Origin: Pseudovibrio japonicus
GTDB taxonomy: Bacteria > Pseudomonadota > Alphaproteobacteria > Rhizobiales > Stappiaceae
Assembly (NCBI RefSeq): GCF_014651595.1
Contig: NZ_BMXE01000003.1
Location: 62,001-126,000, forward strand
Direction: 5' to 3'
DNA: 64,000 bases
Positions within the stretch are counted from its first letter, which is position 1. Each line of letters starts with the position of its first letter. The notes under the pieces were generated by a model. That model saw only the letters and a list, made by a program, of their open reading frames with translations. It was not told the DNA's origin and ran no database searches. Position numbers and translations under genes: made by a program. This document shows positions 43,133-53,078 of this stretch, one piece after another.

Positions 43133-43257
43133 TAGTTAATATCCACTAATATTTGCGGTTATGAATCTTACCAAAACATTGATGGGGGCTTAGCCAAATT
43201 TTAAGCGCCTTGTTCTAGTCTCATGCTCAGCTTGGTCATGGTTTGTGTGAGAGTAGA

Positions 43258-43533
43258 ATGACCGAACATATTCGTTCACGAGTGAAATACGTCATCGGCC
43301 CCGATGGGAGCCCTTTGACAATAGCGGATCTTCCGCCCACCTCTACAAAGCGGTGGGTTATCAGGAGAAAGGCTGAAGTAGTTGCGGCTGTGCGTGGAGG
43401 CTTGTTGTCTCTGGATGAAGCCTGCAACCGGTATACCTTGACGGTTGAGGAGTTTCTGTCTTGGCAGAACTCGATTGACCGGCATGGACTAGCTGGCTTG
43501 CGCGCGACACGCGTTCAGGACTATCGCAACTAA
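43258..43533 (+). CDS. sciP: SciP-like CtrA inhibitor (DUF1153)
   Basis: The 91-residue product has the DUF1153 pattern YVIGPDGSPLTIADLPP, KRWVIRRKAEVVAAVRGGLL, and YTLTVEEFLSWQNSIDRHG. In Caulobacter SciP binds CtrA and DNA and blocks CtrA-activated transcription in part of the cell cycle. Here it sits next to fliF, which carries a CtrA box. The start at 43258 gives the family's normal length; a longer frame exists upstream. A strong terminator follows. Confidence 0.92.
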   Translation: MTEHIRSRVKYVIGPDGSPLTIADLPPTSTKRWVIRRKAEVVAAVRGGLLSLDEACNRYTLTVEEFLSWQNSIDRHGLAGLRATRVQDYRN

Positions 43534-43585
43534 TAGGCTTCAGGCACATTCGGGTGTGATACCCAAACAGGTTTGAGGTTTCGAA

Positions 43586-43613
43586 AAGGCCGGCTGTCGC
43601 AGCCGGCCTTTTT
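43586..43613 (+). terminator. Rho-independent terminator after sciP
   Basis: A 10-bp GC-rich stem (43586-43595 with 43601-43610), a 5-nt loop, then a five-T run. Confidence 0.9.
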
Positions 43614-43648
43614 GTATGCGCGAGCCACATTTCCTACATTTTTATGGA

Positions 43649-43656
43649 TTAACCAT
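43649..43656 (+). promoter_or_regulatory. CtrA half site
   Basis: TTAACCAT, the half site used by CtrA in Caulobacter and relatives; a single copy. Confidence 0.4.
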
Positions 43657-43804
43657 GATGTCTTAACTGCTTCGGCAAAATCTGCCGAACCCGCTGCTTG
43701 AGATTCATTTGACTCTTCAAATGCCTAGTCCAAGGCCTTTCCAGCGATATTCCACAATGCTTCTTTGTGGGTAGAGTTCCCGTTTACCGATTATTAGGGC
43801 TTTA

Positions 43805-43819
43805 TTAACCTTTTGTTAA
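43805..43819 (+). promoter_or_regulatory. CtrA box before fliF
   Basis: TTAA-N7-TTAA with the preferred CC after the first half (TTAACC). This is the full CtrA consensus, about 120 bp upstream of fliF, whose transcription is CtrA-controlled in Caulobacter. Confidence 0.75.
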
Positions 43820-43940
43820 CTCTGGGGCGGGCAATTTTTACCTACCAGCAAATCAGGGGCAAATCACGCCGTATTCCAAGGTGTTGAAAGTACTGCTGGC
43901 ACTTTTTGAATGAGCACTTTAAAAGCACGGGGCGGCAACT

Positions 43941-45587
43941 GTGAGTGGAATCCTTGACTTTCTGAAAGGACTTGGGCCCGCGCGACTGGCAGCGATGGGG
44001 GCAATGGCTGCGCTGTTGGTCGGCCTGTTTAGCTTCATCATTATCCGTGCGACCTCACCGCAGATGGTGCCATTGTTCACTGACCTTACCCTTGAAGATG
44101 CTGCAGCGGTTGTCAGTCAGGTAGAAACACAAGGTATTTCTTACGAACTTGGTGTGAATGGGCGTAGCATTCTTGTGCCTCAGGAGAACGTTCACCGCCT
44201 GCGTATGACTCTTGCTGAGGCTGGTTTGCCATCAGGAGGTGGTGTTGGCTACGAGATTTTCGACCAGACCGATACGCTTGGGGCCACCAGTTTTGTGCAG
44301 AATATAAACCGGCTGCGCGCACTTGAGGGTGAACTCTCCCGCACAATTCGCAGTATTGGTCGCATCTCTTCTGCGCGGGTTCATTTGGTGATCCCTGAAA
44401 AGCAGCTGTTCCAGCGGGACCGGGAGCCGCCAACCGCATCTATTGCGATCAAGGTGCAGGGCTCTTTGAGCAATGGACAGATCCGCGCCATCCAGCATCT
44501 GGTTGCAACCGCTGTTGAGGGATTGGAGCCTTCTTACGTTTCTATCGTTGATGAGCGCGGCACTTTGCTTGCCAGCGGAACCGGCGATAAGGACGGGCTC
44601 GTTGGGAGTTCCTCGCTGGATGAACGACGTTTGACACTGGAAACCCGCCTGCGGCAACAGGTTGAGGAGATCCTGAATAACGTTGTTGGAGCTGGTCGCG
44701 CCCGGGTGCGGGTTGCTGCGGACCTCAATTATAACCGCAAGACTGAAACACAGGAGCTGTTCGATCCAGACGGACAGGTTTTGCGTTCCTCGCAGAGTAA
44801 AGAGGAGAATTCATCCTCCTCTAATGGTGAGGAGACTGTTTCTGTCGGTAACCAGCTGCCAAATGCGGATACCACGGGCGATACCACTGGCTCCAAGGAT
44901 TCCTCCAATATTTCCGAGGAGATCCTGAACTACGAAATCTCGAAGAGCACAGTTACCGAGATTTATGAGGCTGGCGGTCTAGAGCGCTTGTCTGTTGCTG
45001 TTCTGGTGGACGGGACCTACACAGCCGATGAGGATGGACGCCAGATCTATCAACCACGCAGCAATGACGAGCTGGAGCAAATTGCTACTCTGGTTCGGAC
45101 TGCTGTCGGCTTCACAAAGCATCGTGGCGATACGGTTGAAGTGGTGAACATGCGCTTTGTGGAAGCGCCGATGCAGGACTTTGCTGATGGCGAGGGCGGT
45201 CTGTTCGACTTCACGCGTGCTGACATCATGAAGTTTGCGGAGCTTGGTGTTCTGTTCGTGATCACTGTTCTGCTTTTGGTCTTTGCAGTATCTCCGCTGA
45301 TGAAGCGTATTCTGGCAACTGAAGAAGAGAAGGCGGCGCTGGCAGACGGTGGCGTGCAGCTGCTGCCGGACGGTACGCTGGTTGCGGAAGAGCCCGCCCG
45401 ACTTGAGGGGACAGTTGCCGAGGTGGAGGCTGTTCCTACCGAAATTCCAACAGCCGAGTGGATTGAGGATGCCAAAATGTTGGCTGCTCTCCACCAAAGT
45501 TCGATCCAACAGATTAGTGAAATGATTGAAGAATCTCCAAGTGAAGCCGTCAATATCGTTCGCGGCTGGTTGAACGAGGCGGCCTAG
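43941..45587 (+). CDS. fliF: Flagellar MS-ring protein FliF
   Basis: The 548-residue product has a first membrane segment ([16 protein letters not shown]), ring-building domains ([26 protein letters not shown]), and a second membrane segment near 430 ([22 protein letters not shown]). The cytoplasmic tail that contacts FliG follows. It forms the ring in the inner membrane on which the flagellum is built. The start is GTG at 43941. It is the first gene of the operon fliF-fliG-fliH-fliN-flbD-flhA. Confidence 0.95.
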   Translation: MSGILDFLKGLGPARLAAMGAMAALLVGLFSFIIIRATSPQMVPLFTDLTLEDAAAVVSQVETQGISYELGVNGRSILVPQENVHRLRMTLAEAGLPSGGGVGYEIFDQTDTLGATSFVQNINRLRALEGELSRTIRSIGRISSARVHLVIPEKQLFQRDREPPTASIAIKVQGSLSNGQIRAIQHLVATAVEGLEPSYVSIVDERGTLLASGTGDKDGLVGSSSLDERRLTLETRLRQQVEEILNNVVGAGRARVRVAADLNYNRKTETQELFDPDGQVLRSSQSKEENSSSSNGEETVSVGNQLPNADTTGDTTGSKDSSNISEEILNYEISKSTVTEIYEAGGLERLSVAVLVDGTYTADEDGRQIYQPRSNDELEQIATLVRTAVGFTKHRGDTVEVVNMRFVEAPMQDFADGEGGLFDFTRADIMKFAELGVLFVITVLLLVFAVSPLMKRILATEEEKAALADGGVQLLPDGTLVAEEPARLEGTVAEVEAVPTEIPTAEWIEDAKMLAALHQSSIQQISEMIEESPSEAVNIVRGWLNEAA

Positions 45588-45588
45588 G

Positions 45589-46653
45589 ATGAGTGAGGAG
45601 ATTGCAAAGCAGGAGGTGAAGGAGAAAGGCTTATCGGTCACCTCTGATGTGGCTGAGCGAGAGCTTGGGGGAGCAGAGCGCGCAGCCGTTCTGCTTTTGG
45701 CGCTTGGGCAGGAATACGGAAAGGCCATTTGGGACGGGCTTGACGAGATTGAAGTGCGTCAGGTTTCCAGTGCGATGGCAAACCTTGGCCCTGTGACGCC
45801 CTCAATGCTTGAAGAGCTGTTTGTTGATTTCCTGAAGCGCCTTTCCACTCGTGGTGCTCTGAACGGCAATGTGGATGTGACTGAGCGTTTGCTAAGCTCC
45901 TTCCTTCCGTCGGACCGGGTCTCGATTATCATGGAAGAAATCCGTGGTCCTGCAGGCCGGAACATGTGGGAAAAGCTCTCCAACGTGCCTGAAAACGTTC
46001 TGGCAAACTACCTGAAGAACGAGTACCCGCAGACCATTGCGGTGGTGCTTTCCAAGATCCAGAGTGACCATGCGGCGCGGGTTCTTGCACTGCTTAATGA
46101 AGAGCTGGCGCTGGATGTGGTGAATCGGATGCTGCGCATGGAGTCCATCCAGAAGGATATTCTGGAGAAGGTCGAGCATACGCTGCGCATTGAGTTTATG
46201 TCGAACTTGTCCCAGACAAGTCGCCGTGACAGCCACGAGATGATGGCGGATATCTTCAACAACTTTGACAGACAGACCGAGGTGCGTTTCCTTGCAGCGC
46301 TGGAAGAGGACAGCCGCGAGTCAGCCGAGCGTATCCGCAACTTGATGTTTACCTTCGAGGATCTGCTGAAACTGGACGCAGGTGCCTGTCAGACCTTGCT
46401 GCGCAACATCGAAAAAGATCAACTCGCAATGGCGCTTAAGGGTGCCTCTGAGACGGCTGTGGCGTTCTTTAAGGCCAACATGTCTGTCCGTGCTGCAAAA
46501 ATGTTGCAGGATGATATGGATAGCATGGGACCTGTGCGTTTGCGTGAGGTGGATGATGCGCAAACGGCTCTTGTGCTCAAGGCAAAAGACCTGGCGACAT
46601 CCGGTGAAATCACCATCAACAAGAAGAAGGGGGAGGAAGAGTTTGTCTACTAA
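45589..46653 (+). CDS. fliG: Flagellar motor switch protein FliG
   Basis: The 354-residue product has the FliG N-domain ([20 protein letters not shown]), the armadillo middle ([21 protein letters not shown]) and the C-terminal torque domain ([19 protein letters not shown]). FliG on the cytoplasmic ring meets the stator and reverses or stops rotation. It starts 1 bp after fliF ends. Confidence 0.96.
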   Translation: MSEEIAKQEVKEKGLSVTSDVAERELGGAERAAVLLLALGQEYGKAIWDGLDEIEVRQVSSAMANLGPVTPSMLEELFVDFLKRLSTRGALNGNVDVTERLLSSFLPSDRVSIIMEEIRGPAGRNMWEKLSNVPENVLANYLKNEYPQTIAVVLSKIQSDHAARVLALLNEELALDVVNRMLRMESIQKDILEKVEHTLRIEFMSNLSQTSRRDSHEMMADIFNNFDRQTEVRFLAALEEDSRESAERIRNLMFTFEDLLKLDAGACQTLLRNIEKDQLAMALKGASETAVAFFKANMSVRAAKMLQDDMDSMGPVRLREVDDAQTALVLKAKDLATSGEITINKKKGEEEFVY

Positions 46654-46689
46654 TGTCTTCTTTCTTCTGCTTTTGCCGGAGGCTTGCTG

Positions 46690-47361
46690 ATGGTTACGGT
46701 TATGCCGCAAGGTGCTGCACGACAGCGGTTTTTGTTCAACACCAAGTCGGTTGACGAGGTTGAGGCAGCTGAACTTGCCGAGGTGGCGCCGCCGCCGGAG
46801 CCGACCATTACGGTGGCGGAACACCAACAAATTCTAAAGGCAGTAGAAGAGGCTGCTTTTGCGCGTGGTGAGATGCAGGCGCGGCAGGCTATTGCAGAAC
46901 AACAAAATCTCAGTGCGCAAGAAGAACTGGCGGTGTTGCGTGAGCGGCTGGATGCGGCGCTTGGGGGGCTTGAAACCCAGCTTCGTGCTCAGGAGCAGAA
47001 TATGGTGAGCATGTGCTTCTTGATTGCGCGCCGCCTGTGCAGCCATCTCATTGCCCGCGAGCCGCTGGCGGAAGTTGTAGCACTGCTTTCTGAGTGTCTG
47101 GCGCCGCTGCGAAAGATCCCGCAGATCCTGATCGAGGTTCCGAGCGAGGATACGCATGCGCTGGAAGAAATGGTTGAGAATCTCGTCCTGAACAGCAGCT
47201 TTGAAGGCAAAGTGCATGTTGTGAAATCAGAGAGTATGTCGCGCGGTGATTGCCGAATCGAATGGCCCGATGGTGGCATTATTCGTGATCGTCGCAAGAC
47301 GGTTGAGCATATTGAACAAGTCATAAAATCTCATTTCGATGCCCGCGAGCGGGCGAGTTGA
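46690..47361 (+). CDS. fliH: FliH-like flagellar ATPase regulator
   Basis: The 223-residue product has a long central helix (QQILKAVEEAAFARGEMQAR, then ELAVLRERLDAAL) and a C-terminal segment (CRIEWPDGGIIRDRRKTVEHI) typical of FliH/SctL proteins, which hold the export ATPase FliI. The ATG at 46690 has GGAGG 7 bp upstream. FliH members diverge strongly, so identification rests on context and pattern. Confidence 0.78.
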   Translation: MVTVMPQGAARQRFLFNTKSVDEVEAAELAEVAPPPEPTITVAEHQQILKAVEEAAFARGEMQARQAIAEQQNLSAQEELAVLRERLDAALGGLETQLRAQEQNMVSMCFLIARRLCSHLIAREPLAEVVALLSECLAPLRKIPQILIEVPSEDTHALEEMVENLVLNSSFEGKVHVVKSESMSRGDCRIEWPDGGIIRDRRKTVEHIEQVIKSHFDARERAS

Positions 47362-47425
47362 ACAGTTTTAGTTTTGTCCGTGATCGTGCTGGCCAGTGGT
47401 CGGTACCGGATCAGGAAGGTTGATG

Positions 47426-47764
47426 ATGAGCGATGATGAAAAGGGCATGCTGCTGGACCAACATCGAAGCCCCCAGCGCGCTGGTAGTCTCAGTGGTGAT
47501 GGTGCAGGCGGGGTAAAAGCTGCCGAGGATCTGGAAGCTGTCTTTGATGTACCTGTCCAACTAGCTGCTGTACTCGGGCATACAAAGATGAAGGTTTCCG
47601 ACCTTTTGCATCTGGATACCGGGATCGTCATGGAGCTTGATCGCAAGGTTGGTGAGGCAATCGACGTTTATGTCAATGACAGGCTTATCGCGCGTGGCGA
47701 AGTTGTGCTGGTGGAAGATAAGCTTGGTGTCACCATGACCGAAATCATCAAGGCGGATAAGTGA
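47426..47764 (+). CDS. fliN: Flagellar motor switch protein FliN
   Basis: The 112-residue product ends in the SpoA/FliN domain (VFDVPVQLAAVLGHTKMKVSDLL, then VNDRLIARGEVVLVEDKLGV). It forms the bottom of the switch ring with FliM. I choose the ATG at 47426 because AGGAAGG is 6 bp upstream. Confidence 0.94.
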   Translation: MSDDEKGMLLDQHRSPQRAGSLSGDGAGGVKAAEDLEAVFDVPVQLAAVLGHTKMKVSDLLHLDTGIVMELDRKVGEAIDVYVNDRLIARGEVVLVEDKLGVTMTEIIKADK

Positions 47765-47795
47765 CTGACATGGGGCGTAATGGAAAGGAACTGAC

Positions 47796-49169
47796 ATGCG
47801 ACTCTTGATCGTTGGGACCCTTGGCGGTCAGCTGACGACCGCAACCAAGATCGCGATGGAACGTGGTGCGTCTGTTACCCATGCGCCCGGTGCTTCTGAA
47901 GCTATGAAAGTCTTGCGCTCGGGGCAGGGCGCGGACCTTCTGATGGTTGATGTGAACGAAGATATTGGTCAGCTGGTGGAGCTGACAGAGCGTGAACGTA
48001 TCCATGTGCCAATCGTTGCTTGTGGTTTGGGGACGGATGCGCGGGCGGCTGTTTCTGCTATTCGGGCGGGCGCCAAGGAATACATTCCGCTGCCACCTGA
48101 TCCGGACCTGATTGCAGCGGTTTTGTCCGCTGTCACCGAAGAGCGCGAAGATCTGATCTATCGCGACGCGGCAATGGCGAGCGTGATCAAGCTGGCTGAG
48201 CAGGTCGCGCCCTCTGATGCCTCCGTGCTGATCACGGGCGAGTCTGGTTCCGGTAAGGAAGTGATCTCGCGTTTCCTGCACAGCAAATCCAGTCGTTCCA
48301 GCAAGCCGTTCATTTCCATCAACTGTGCCGCAATTCCTGAGCACCTTCTTGAATCCGAGCTGTTCGGCCATGAAAAGGGTGCCTTTACCGGTGCTGTTGC
48401 GCGCCGTGTTGGTAAGTTTGAGGAAGCCGATGGTGGCACCTTGATGCTGGACGAGATCTCCGAGATGGATGTGCGTCTGCAAGCCAAGCTGTTGCGCGCT
48501 ATTCAGGAACGGGTGATTGACCGTGTGGGCGGCAGCCGTCCGGTTCCTGTCGATATTCGAATTATTGCAACGTCCAACCGTGATCTGGCTGAGGAAGTGC
48601 GGAACGGCACGTTCCGCGAGGATTTGCTGTACCGTTTGAATGTGGTGAACCTGAAACTGCCTGCGCTGCGGGAACGTCCTGCGGATATTCTGGAGCTGGC
48701 GAGTCACTTTATCGAGATTTATGCCAAGGCCAACGGCACCAAACCGCTTCCGATTTCGCAGGAAGGGCGTCAGTTGCTGCTGGCTAATCCGTGGAAGGGT
48801 AACGTGCGCGAGCTGGAAAACACCATGCACCGCGCTGTTTTGCTTTCCACCGGTGCTGAAATAGATGCTGATGCCATTCGTATGCCTGATGGTTCTCCGA
48901 TTGCAATGGGCGCTGGTCAGCAGACTGCTGCGCGTGCTGCTCATGCGGCTGAGGCGGCTTCGCGCGATATGGTTGGGCGTACGGTTGCAGATGTAGAGCG
49001 TGATCTTATTCTGGATACGCTTGACCATTGTCTTGGGAACCGTACCCATGCGGCAAAGATCCTTGGTATTTCGATCCGTACGCTTCGTAACAAGTTGAAC
49101 CTTTACACCAAAGAGGGTGTTGAGGTGCCGGGGCCGGGCGAAGCACGCGCCGGAACTGTTGACGCATAA
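47796..49169 (+). CDS. flbD: FlbD-type sigma-54-dependent flagellar regulator
   Basis: The 457-residue product has a divergent receiver domain (residues 1-115, DLLMVDVNED), a AAA+ sigma-54 activator domain with Walker A TGESGSGKE and the GAFTGA loop (HEKGAFTGAV), and a Fis-type helix-turn-helix (NRTHAAKILGISIRTLRNKL). FlbD in Caulobacter activates late flagellar genes at sigma-54 promoters and represses fliF. It sits in the flagellar operon between fliN and flhA. Confidence 0.92.
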   Translation: MRLLIVGTLGGQLTTATKIAMERGASVTHAPGASEAMKVLRSGQGADLLMVDVNEDIGQLVELTERERIHVPIVACGLGTDARAAVSAIRAGAKEYIPLPPDPDLIAAVLSAVTEEREDLIYRDAAMASVIKLAEQVAPSDASVLITGESGSGKEVISRFLHSKSSRSSKPFISINCAAIPEHLLESELFGHEKGAFTGAVARRVGKFEEADGGTLMLDEISEMDVRLQAKLLRAIQERVIDRVGGSRPVPVDIRIIATSNRDLAEEVRNGTFREDLLYRLNVVNLKLPALRERPADILELASHFIEIYAKANGTKPLPISQEGRQLLLANPWKGNVRELENTMHRAVLLSTGAEIDADAIRMPDGSPIAMGAGQQTAARAAHAAEAASRDMVGRTVADVERDLILDTLDHCLGNRTHAAKILGISIRTLRNKLNLYTKEGVEVPGPGEARAGTVDA

Positions 49170-49188
49170 AAACGGATAGGGCGCGGCG

Positions 49189-51363
49189 ATGTCTGAAGAG
49201 ACAAATGCAAAAGTGGCAGACAGGGGAGGCGACCGCGCTCCTTCGGCTACGCGCCTGCCCGGATTAAGCGGAAGCGGTGGAGCAGCTTTCTTTCAGGACC
49301 TTTGGAGCGCGATAAGGCACGGCGACCTTGGTCTTGCTGCTGGTGTCATGGTCATCCTTGTGATGCTCATCGTTCCGATGCCTGCGATGCTTTTGGACAT
49401 GTTCCTTGCTATCTCGATCATCTTTTCCGTGATGATCCTGATGGTGGGGCTGTTCATCCAGAAACCCCTGGAATTCTCGGCCTTTCCCACTGTCTTGCTG
49501 ATCGCGACGATGCTGCGGTTATCGCTGAATATGGCGTCGACACGTCTGATTTTGGCAGATGGCCACGAAGGAGCTGATGCTGCCGGTAACGTGATTGCGG
49601 CCTTCGGCAGCTTTGTGATGGGCGGTAATTTCGTGATCGGGATTATCGTCTTTGCGATTCTTGTGATCGTGAATTTTATCGTTATTACAAAGGGTTCTGG
49701 TCGTATTGCGGAAGTCTCCGCCCGCTTTACGCTTGATGCGATGCCCGGTAAGCAGATGGCCATTGATGCGGATCTGGGTGCCGGTCTGATTGATGAGGAG
49801 ACGGCAAGGGCCCGCCGTAAGGAGCTGGAATCGGAATCCACCTTCTTCGGGTCCATGGACGGTGCCTCCAAGTTTGTCCGCGGTGACGCCATTGCTGGTT
49901 TGATGATTACGTTCATCAATGTGATTGGCGGTATCGTTATTGGTGTAATGCAGCAGGACCTGACGTTTGCTCAAGCTGCCGAGAACTACACACTTCTGAC
50001 GATTGGTGATGGTCTGGTTTCGCAGATCCCTGCGCTGATCGTTTCAACGGCTGCCGGTATTCTGGTTTCAAAAGCTGGTGTTGAAGGGGCTGCTGACAAA
50101 GCGCTTGTCACGCAGTTTACCGGTTATCCAAAAGCGCTTGGCATGTCTGCCTTTGTGATGGTGGTTCTGTCCTTCCTGCCGGGTATGCCGATGTTGCCGT
50201 TTCTGGCGCTGGCGGGTGCGGCTGGCTTTCTGGCGCGCAAGGCGAGTAAGAGGCACGCCGTTGAAAAGGCCGAAGAAGTGGCCGCGCAGGTGCAGGCAGA
50301 AGCGCCTGAAGAGCCACAAGAAGCACCCATTTCTGACAGCCTGAAGATGGATGTTCTGCGCATTGAGCTAGGGTATGCGCTGCTGCCGATCATCAATGGA
50401 CGCAACAAGCAGGAAACGGATCAGGTTACCGAGCAGATCAAAGCACTGCGCCGTCAGATTGCGACGGATATGGGCGTGATCATGCCGTCCGTGCGCATCC
50501 TTGATAATATTCAGCTTGGTGCGAACGACTACATGATCAAGGTGAAGGAGCTGGACGCTGGTAGTGGTTCGCTGTTCCCGAACCAGTTCATGGTGATGGA
50601 TCCGAGCGGCGGGCAGGTGCGTTTGCCGGGCACGCATACTACCGAGCCGACCTTTGGTTTGCCAGCAACATGGGTTGAGGCACAGTACCGTGAGGAAGCG
50701 AACCTGCTGGGCTATACGGTGGTTGATCCTGCAACGGTGATCTCGACGCACCTGACCGAAACCATCAAGTCTCATATTTCCGAGCTGCTTACCTATGCTG
50801 ATGTGCAGGTTCTTCTGAAGAAACTGGATGAAGAGCAGTCCAAACTGGTGGAAGATATTGTTCCGGCGCAGATTTCGATCTCCGGTATTCAGCGGGTGCT
50901 TCAGGCGTTGCTGGAGGAGCGGATTTCCATTCGCGATCTTGGCACCATTTTGGAAGGGATTGCGGAAGCGATTGGCACAACACGCAACCCGAACAGCATT
51001 GCAGAACATGTACGCACGCGTCTGGCACGCCAGATCTGCGCTGCAAATCAGGCTCCGGGGGGCTATCTGCCTTTGATCAGCCTGAGCCCACAGTGGGAGT
51101 CGGCCTTCCTTGAGAGCATCATCGGGGACGGAGATGACCGGCAACTGGCGATGGCGCCGTCCAAGCTGCAGGAGTTTGTAGGATTGGTGCGTGATGCCTA
51201 TGACGCGGCAGCCAATCAGGGTGAAGTGCCGGTGCTGCTGTGTTCTGCACAATCGCGTCCGTTCGTGCGGTCCATTGTCGAACGCTTCCGCGCACATACG
51301 TTTGTGATGAGCCAGAATGAGGTTCACCCGCGTGCGCGCTTGAAAACGGTGGCAACCATATAG
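49189..51363 (+). CDS. flhA: Flagellar export protein FlhA
   Basis: The 724-residue product has an N-terminal set of about eight membrane helices with the FHIPEP region (KGSGRIAEVSARFTLDAMPG), then a large cytoplasmic domain (LGYALLPIINGRNKQETDQV). FlhA is the main channel component of the flagellar type III export gate. The operon stops here; fliR and flhB are not adjacent. Confidence 0.96.
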   Translation: MSEETNAKVADRGGDRAPSATRLPGLSGSGGAAFFQDLWSAIRHGDLGLAAGVMVILVMLIVPMPAMLLDMFLAISIIFSVMILMVGLFIQKPLEFSAFPTVLLIATMLRLSLNMASTRLILADGHEGADAAGNVIAAFGSFVMGGNFVIGIIVFAILVIVNFIVITKGSGRIAEVSARFTLDAMPGKQMAIDADLGAGLIDEETARARRKELESESTFFGSMDGASKFVRGDAIAGLMITFINVIGGIVIGVMQQDLTFAQAAENYTLLTIGDGLVSQIPALIVSTAAGILVSKAGVEGAADKALVTQFTGYPKALGMSAFVMVVLSFLPGMPMLPFLALAGAAGFLARKASKRHAVEKAEEVAAQVQAEAPEEPQEAPISDSLKMDVLRIELGYALLPIINGRNKQETDQVTEQIKALRRQIATDMGVIMPSVRILDNIQLGANDYMIKVKELDAGSGSLFPNQFMVMDPSGGQVRLPGTHTTEPTFGLPATWVEAQYREEANLLGYTVVDPATVISTHLTETIKSHISELLTYADVQVLLKKLDEEQSKLVEDIVPAQISISGIQRVLQALLEERISIRDLGTILEGIAEAIGTTRNPNSIAEHVRTRLARQICAANQAPGGYLPLISLSPQWESAFLESIIGDGDDRQLAMAPSKLQEFVGLVRDAYDAAANQGEVPVLLCSAQSRPFVRSIVERFRAHTFVMSQNEVHPRARLKTVATI

Positions 51364-51456
51364 GAACTCGAGTGTTTTGTGAGATCGCAGCACTTGCTGC
51401 GTTTCTGTCTTGCTGTTACCCAGAGGGCATTAGGTTTTTTAGGATTTAAGGAAAAA

Positions 51457-52065
51457 ATGTCTCAGATTCAGCTTAATCTTGATGGATACACAGAACTGCC
51501 AGACGGCAAGGTGGCATTTGTAGCAACGCATCTGGAAATGTTGGAAAAACCCGCTCTCAAGATGATTGATCGTCCCGACCTGAAGCTTCAGCGAGTGGAA
51601 AGAACAGAGACTAGTGAATATAAAGACCTCTTCAAACGCATCGGCGGGCCATGGTTGTGGTTTGGCCGTCTGGTGATGAGTGATGAGGAGCTGGAAGCGA
51701 CACTGAGCAAACCAACTAATGAACTCTATTGGGCTTTGAAGGATAGCGAGCCTGTTGGGATATTGGAGCTGGATGTTTCGAAGCCTGATGAAGTCACCTT
51801 AGCCTACTTCGGTCTTGTGTCAGAAGCTATTGGTAGCGGTGCGGGGCGCTGGCTAATGAACCATGCCATCACCAAAGCCTTCTCACGCCCCGAAGTGAAA
51901 CGCTTCTGGTTGCACACCTGTACTGGAGATAGTCCTCAGGCGCTGCAGTTTTATATTCGTAGCGGCTTCCAGCCTTTCAAGCGCTCCATCGAAGTTGCGG
52001 ATGATCCGCGCCTGAGCGGTGTTCTGGATCCCTCCTGTGCGCCGCATGTTCCATTTTTGCCTTAA
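51457..52065 (+). CDS. GNAT-family N-acetyltransferase
   Basis: The 202-residue product has the acetyl-CoA loop pattern EAIGSGAGRWLMNHAI and the YIRSGFQP end typical of GNAT enzymes. Substrate unknown. The ATG at 51457 is preceded by AAGGAAAAA; an earlier ATG at 51379 is rejected. It lies about 90 bp after flhA and may be read from the same operon by chance. Confidence 0.83.
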   Translation: MSQIQLNLDGYTELPDGKVAFVATHLEMLEKPALKMIDRPDLKLQRVERTETSEYKDLFKRIGGPWLWFGRLVMSDEELEATLSKPTNELYWALKDSEPVGILELDVSKPDEVTLAYFGLVSEAIGSGAGRWLMNHAITKAFSRPEVKRFWLHTCTGDSPQALQFYIRSGFQPFKRSIEVADDPRLSGVLDPSCAPHVPFLP

Positions 52066-52372
52066 GGTATAGCAGGTTATCTCTATCGTTTTCTGACAGG
52101 CGTGACGTACTTGTATTGGCACGGCTTGGTTTTCGATCGAGTGCGTCCAAGCCTTTCTCCAGCTACTCTTAGGGTTGATGTTGGAAAAGTGACCCACATC
52201 GGGACGAGTGGTTAGGTTTTATTAGAGTTTTATCTAGGATGTGTTAGTTTCCTTTTACCATGTACCTTTGATTAATTGTGGAGGATGCGTGAGGGATGCT
52301 CTGAATTTGCAGGGTTGTACGTAGGTTAGAGTGCGGCTGAAGGGGTATTCAGCCGGATATTCGGGAGCTGCC
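52066..52372. other. Gap between acetyltransferase and unknown membrane gene
   Basis: These 307 bp contain no clear gene. A 14-codon frame with GGAGG upstream (52285-52329) could be a leader peptide, but nothing confirms it. A -24-like TTGGCACG at 52116 lacks a matching -12 box. Confidence 0.4.
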
Positions 52373-53002
52373 ATGTCGGAAGTACATGACAACGTCGTGC
52401 CTCATGAGAAGGTACGATCGCTGAGGGATAGCATTCGCAAAGTTCGTGTTTCGGAGATGGAGCGGACTGACGTTGTCGTAGGCCTGCAGGAGAGCGAGAA
52501 AGCTCGCCTTGAAATGCTCAGCGAAGAGCTGATTGATGTGTTCAAGGAAGTTCCGGAAGACGATGACCAGTTTTCTTTTCAAATTGTGCCGGGAACGCAG
52601 CCGCGCCTCTGGATTGATATGACCAGCCATGTGCTGATGGGACGAGACCGCCATTCCTACCGGTTTGTGAAGGAAACCCGTCTTGGGCGTATGGTTCTGC
52701 TGGAGACTACTGAACTCGACGATATGGCAGACTGCATCACAGAGTACATTGCGGAGCGGATTATCGAGAAGGAGCGGGCGCTGGAAGCGGACTGGATGCT
52801 CAATCGCATTCGCCAGCAGGATGTTCCTACCGGTAAGAAGCTGGATCAGCTGAAACAGGAAAATGCTGCCAAAGCTGCTGCGGCCAAGCCGACACGCTTG
52901 CGGGATATGCTGATCCTGATTTGCGGGCTGCTGCTTGGCATGGCCATCGGTGCAGCGGGTCTCATTACGCTGGCGCTTTATGCCAACCCATTTGCGAGCT
53001 AA
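52373..53002 (+). CDS. Unknown protein with one C-terminal membrane anchor
   Basis: The 209-residue product has a charged body of about 180 residues (many Glu/Asp/Arg) and one C-terminal hydrophobic segment (DMLILICGLLLGMAIGAAGL). It has no motif I recognise. The start at 52373 has GGGAG upstream. It could be a tail-anchored inner-membrane protein. Terminator at 53043. Confidence 0.72.
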   Translation: MSEVHDNVVPHEKVRSLRDSIRKVRVSEMERTDVVVGLQESEKARLEMLSEELIDVFKEVPEDDDQFSFQIVPGTQPRLWIDMTSHVLMGRDRHSYRFVKETRLGRMVLLETTELDDMADCITEYIAERIIEKERALEADWMLNRIRQQDVPTGKKLDQLKQENAAKAAAAKPTRLRDMLILICGLLLGMAIGAAGLITLALYANPFAS

Positions 53003-53042
53003 GCGCTCTGCTCCGAGAGGCATCTGATTGCCTCTCTTACTT

Positions 53043-53062
53043 GCCTTGCCAGCAAGGCTTTT
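53043..53062 (+). terminator. Terminator after the unknown membrane protein
   Basis: A stem GCCTTG/CAAGGC with a 4-nt loop, then TTTT. A second hairpin (53015-53036, GAGAGGCA/TGCCTCTC) lies just before it. Confidence 0.7.
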
Positions 53063-53078
53063 GTGGAGCTGGTGGGCG

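Larger units (their letters stand above)
43534..43940. other. Regulatory region between sciP and fliF
   Basis: These 407 bp hold the sciP terminator, a CtrA half site at 43649 and a full CtrA box at 43805. No gene is seen. Confidence 0.7.

Noticed and set aside
43897-43910. TGGCACTTTTTGAA before fliF resembling a sigma-54 promoter
   Set aside because: Spacing is one base short and TTGC is replaced by TTGA; the CtrA box at 43805 explains control better.
52116-52130. TTGGCACG resembling the -24 half of a sigma-54 promoter
   Set aside because: The base pair 10 bp on is TT, not GC, so the sigma-54 rule fails.
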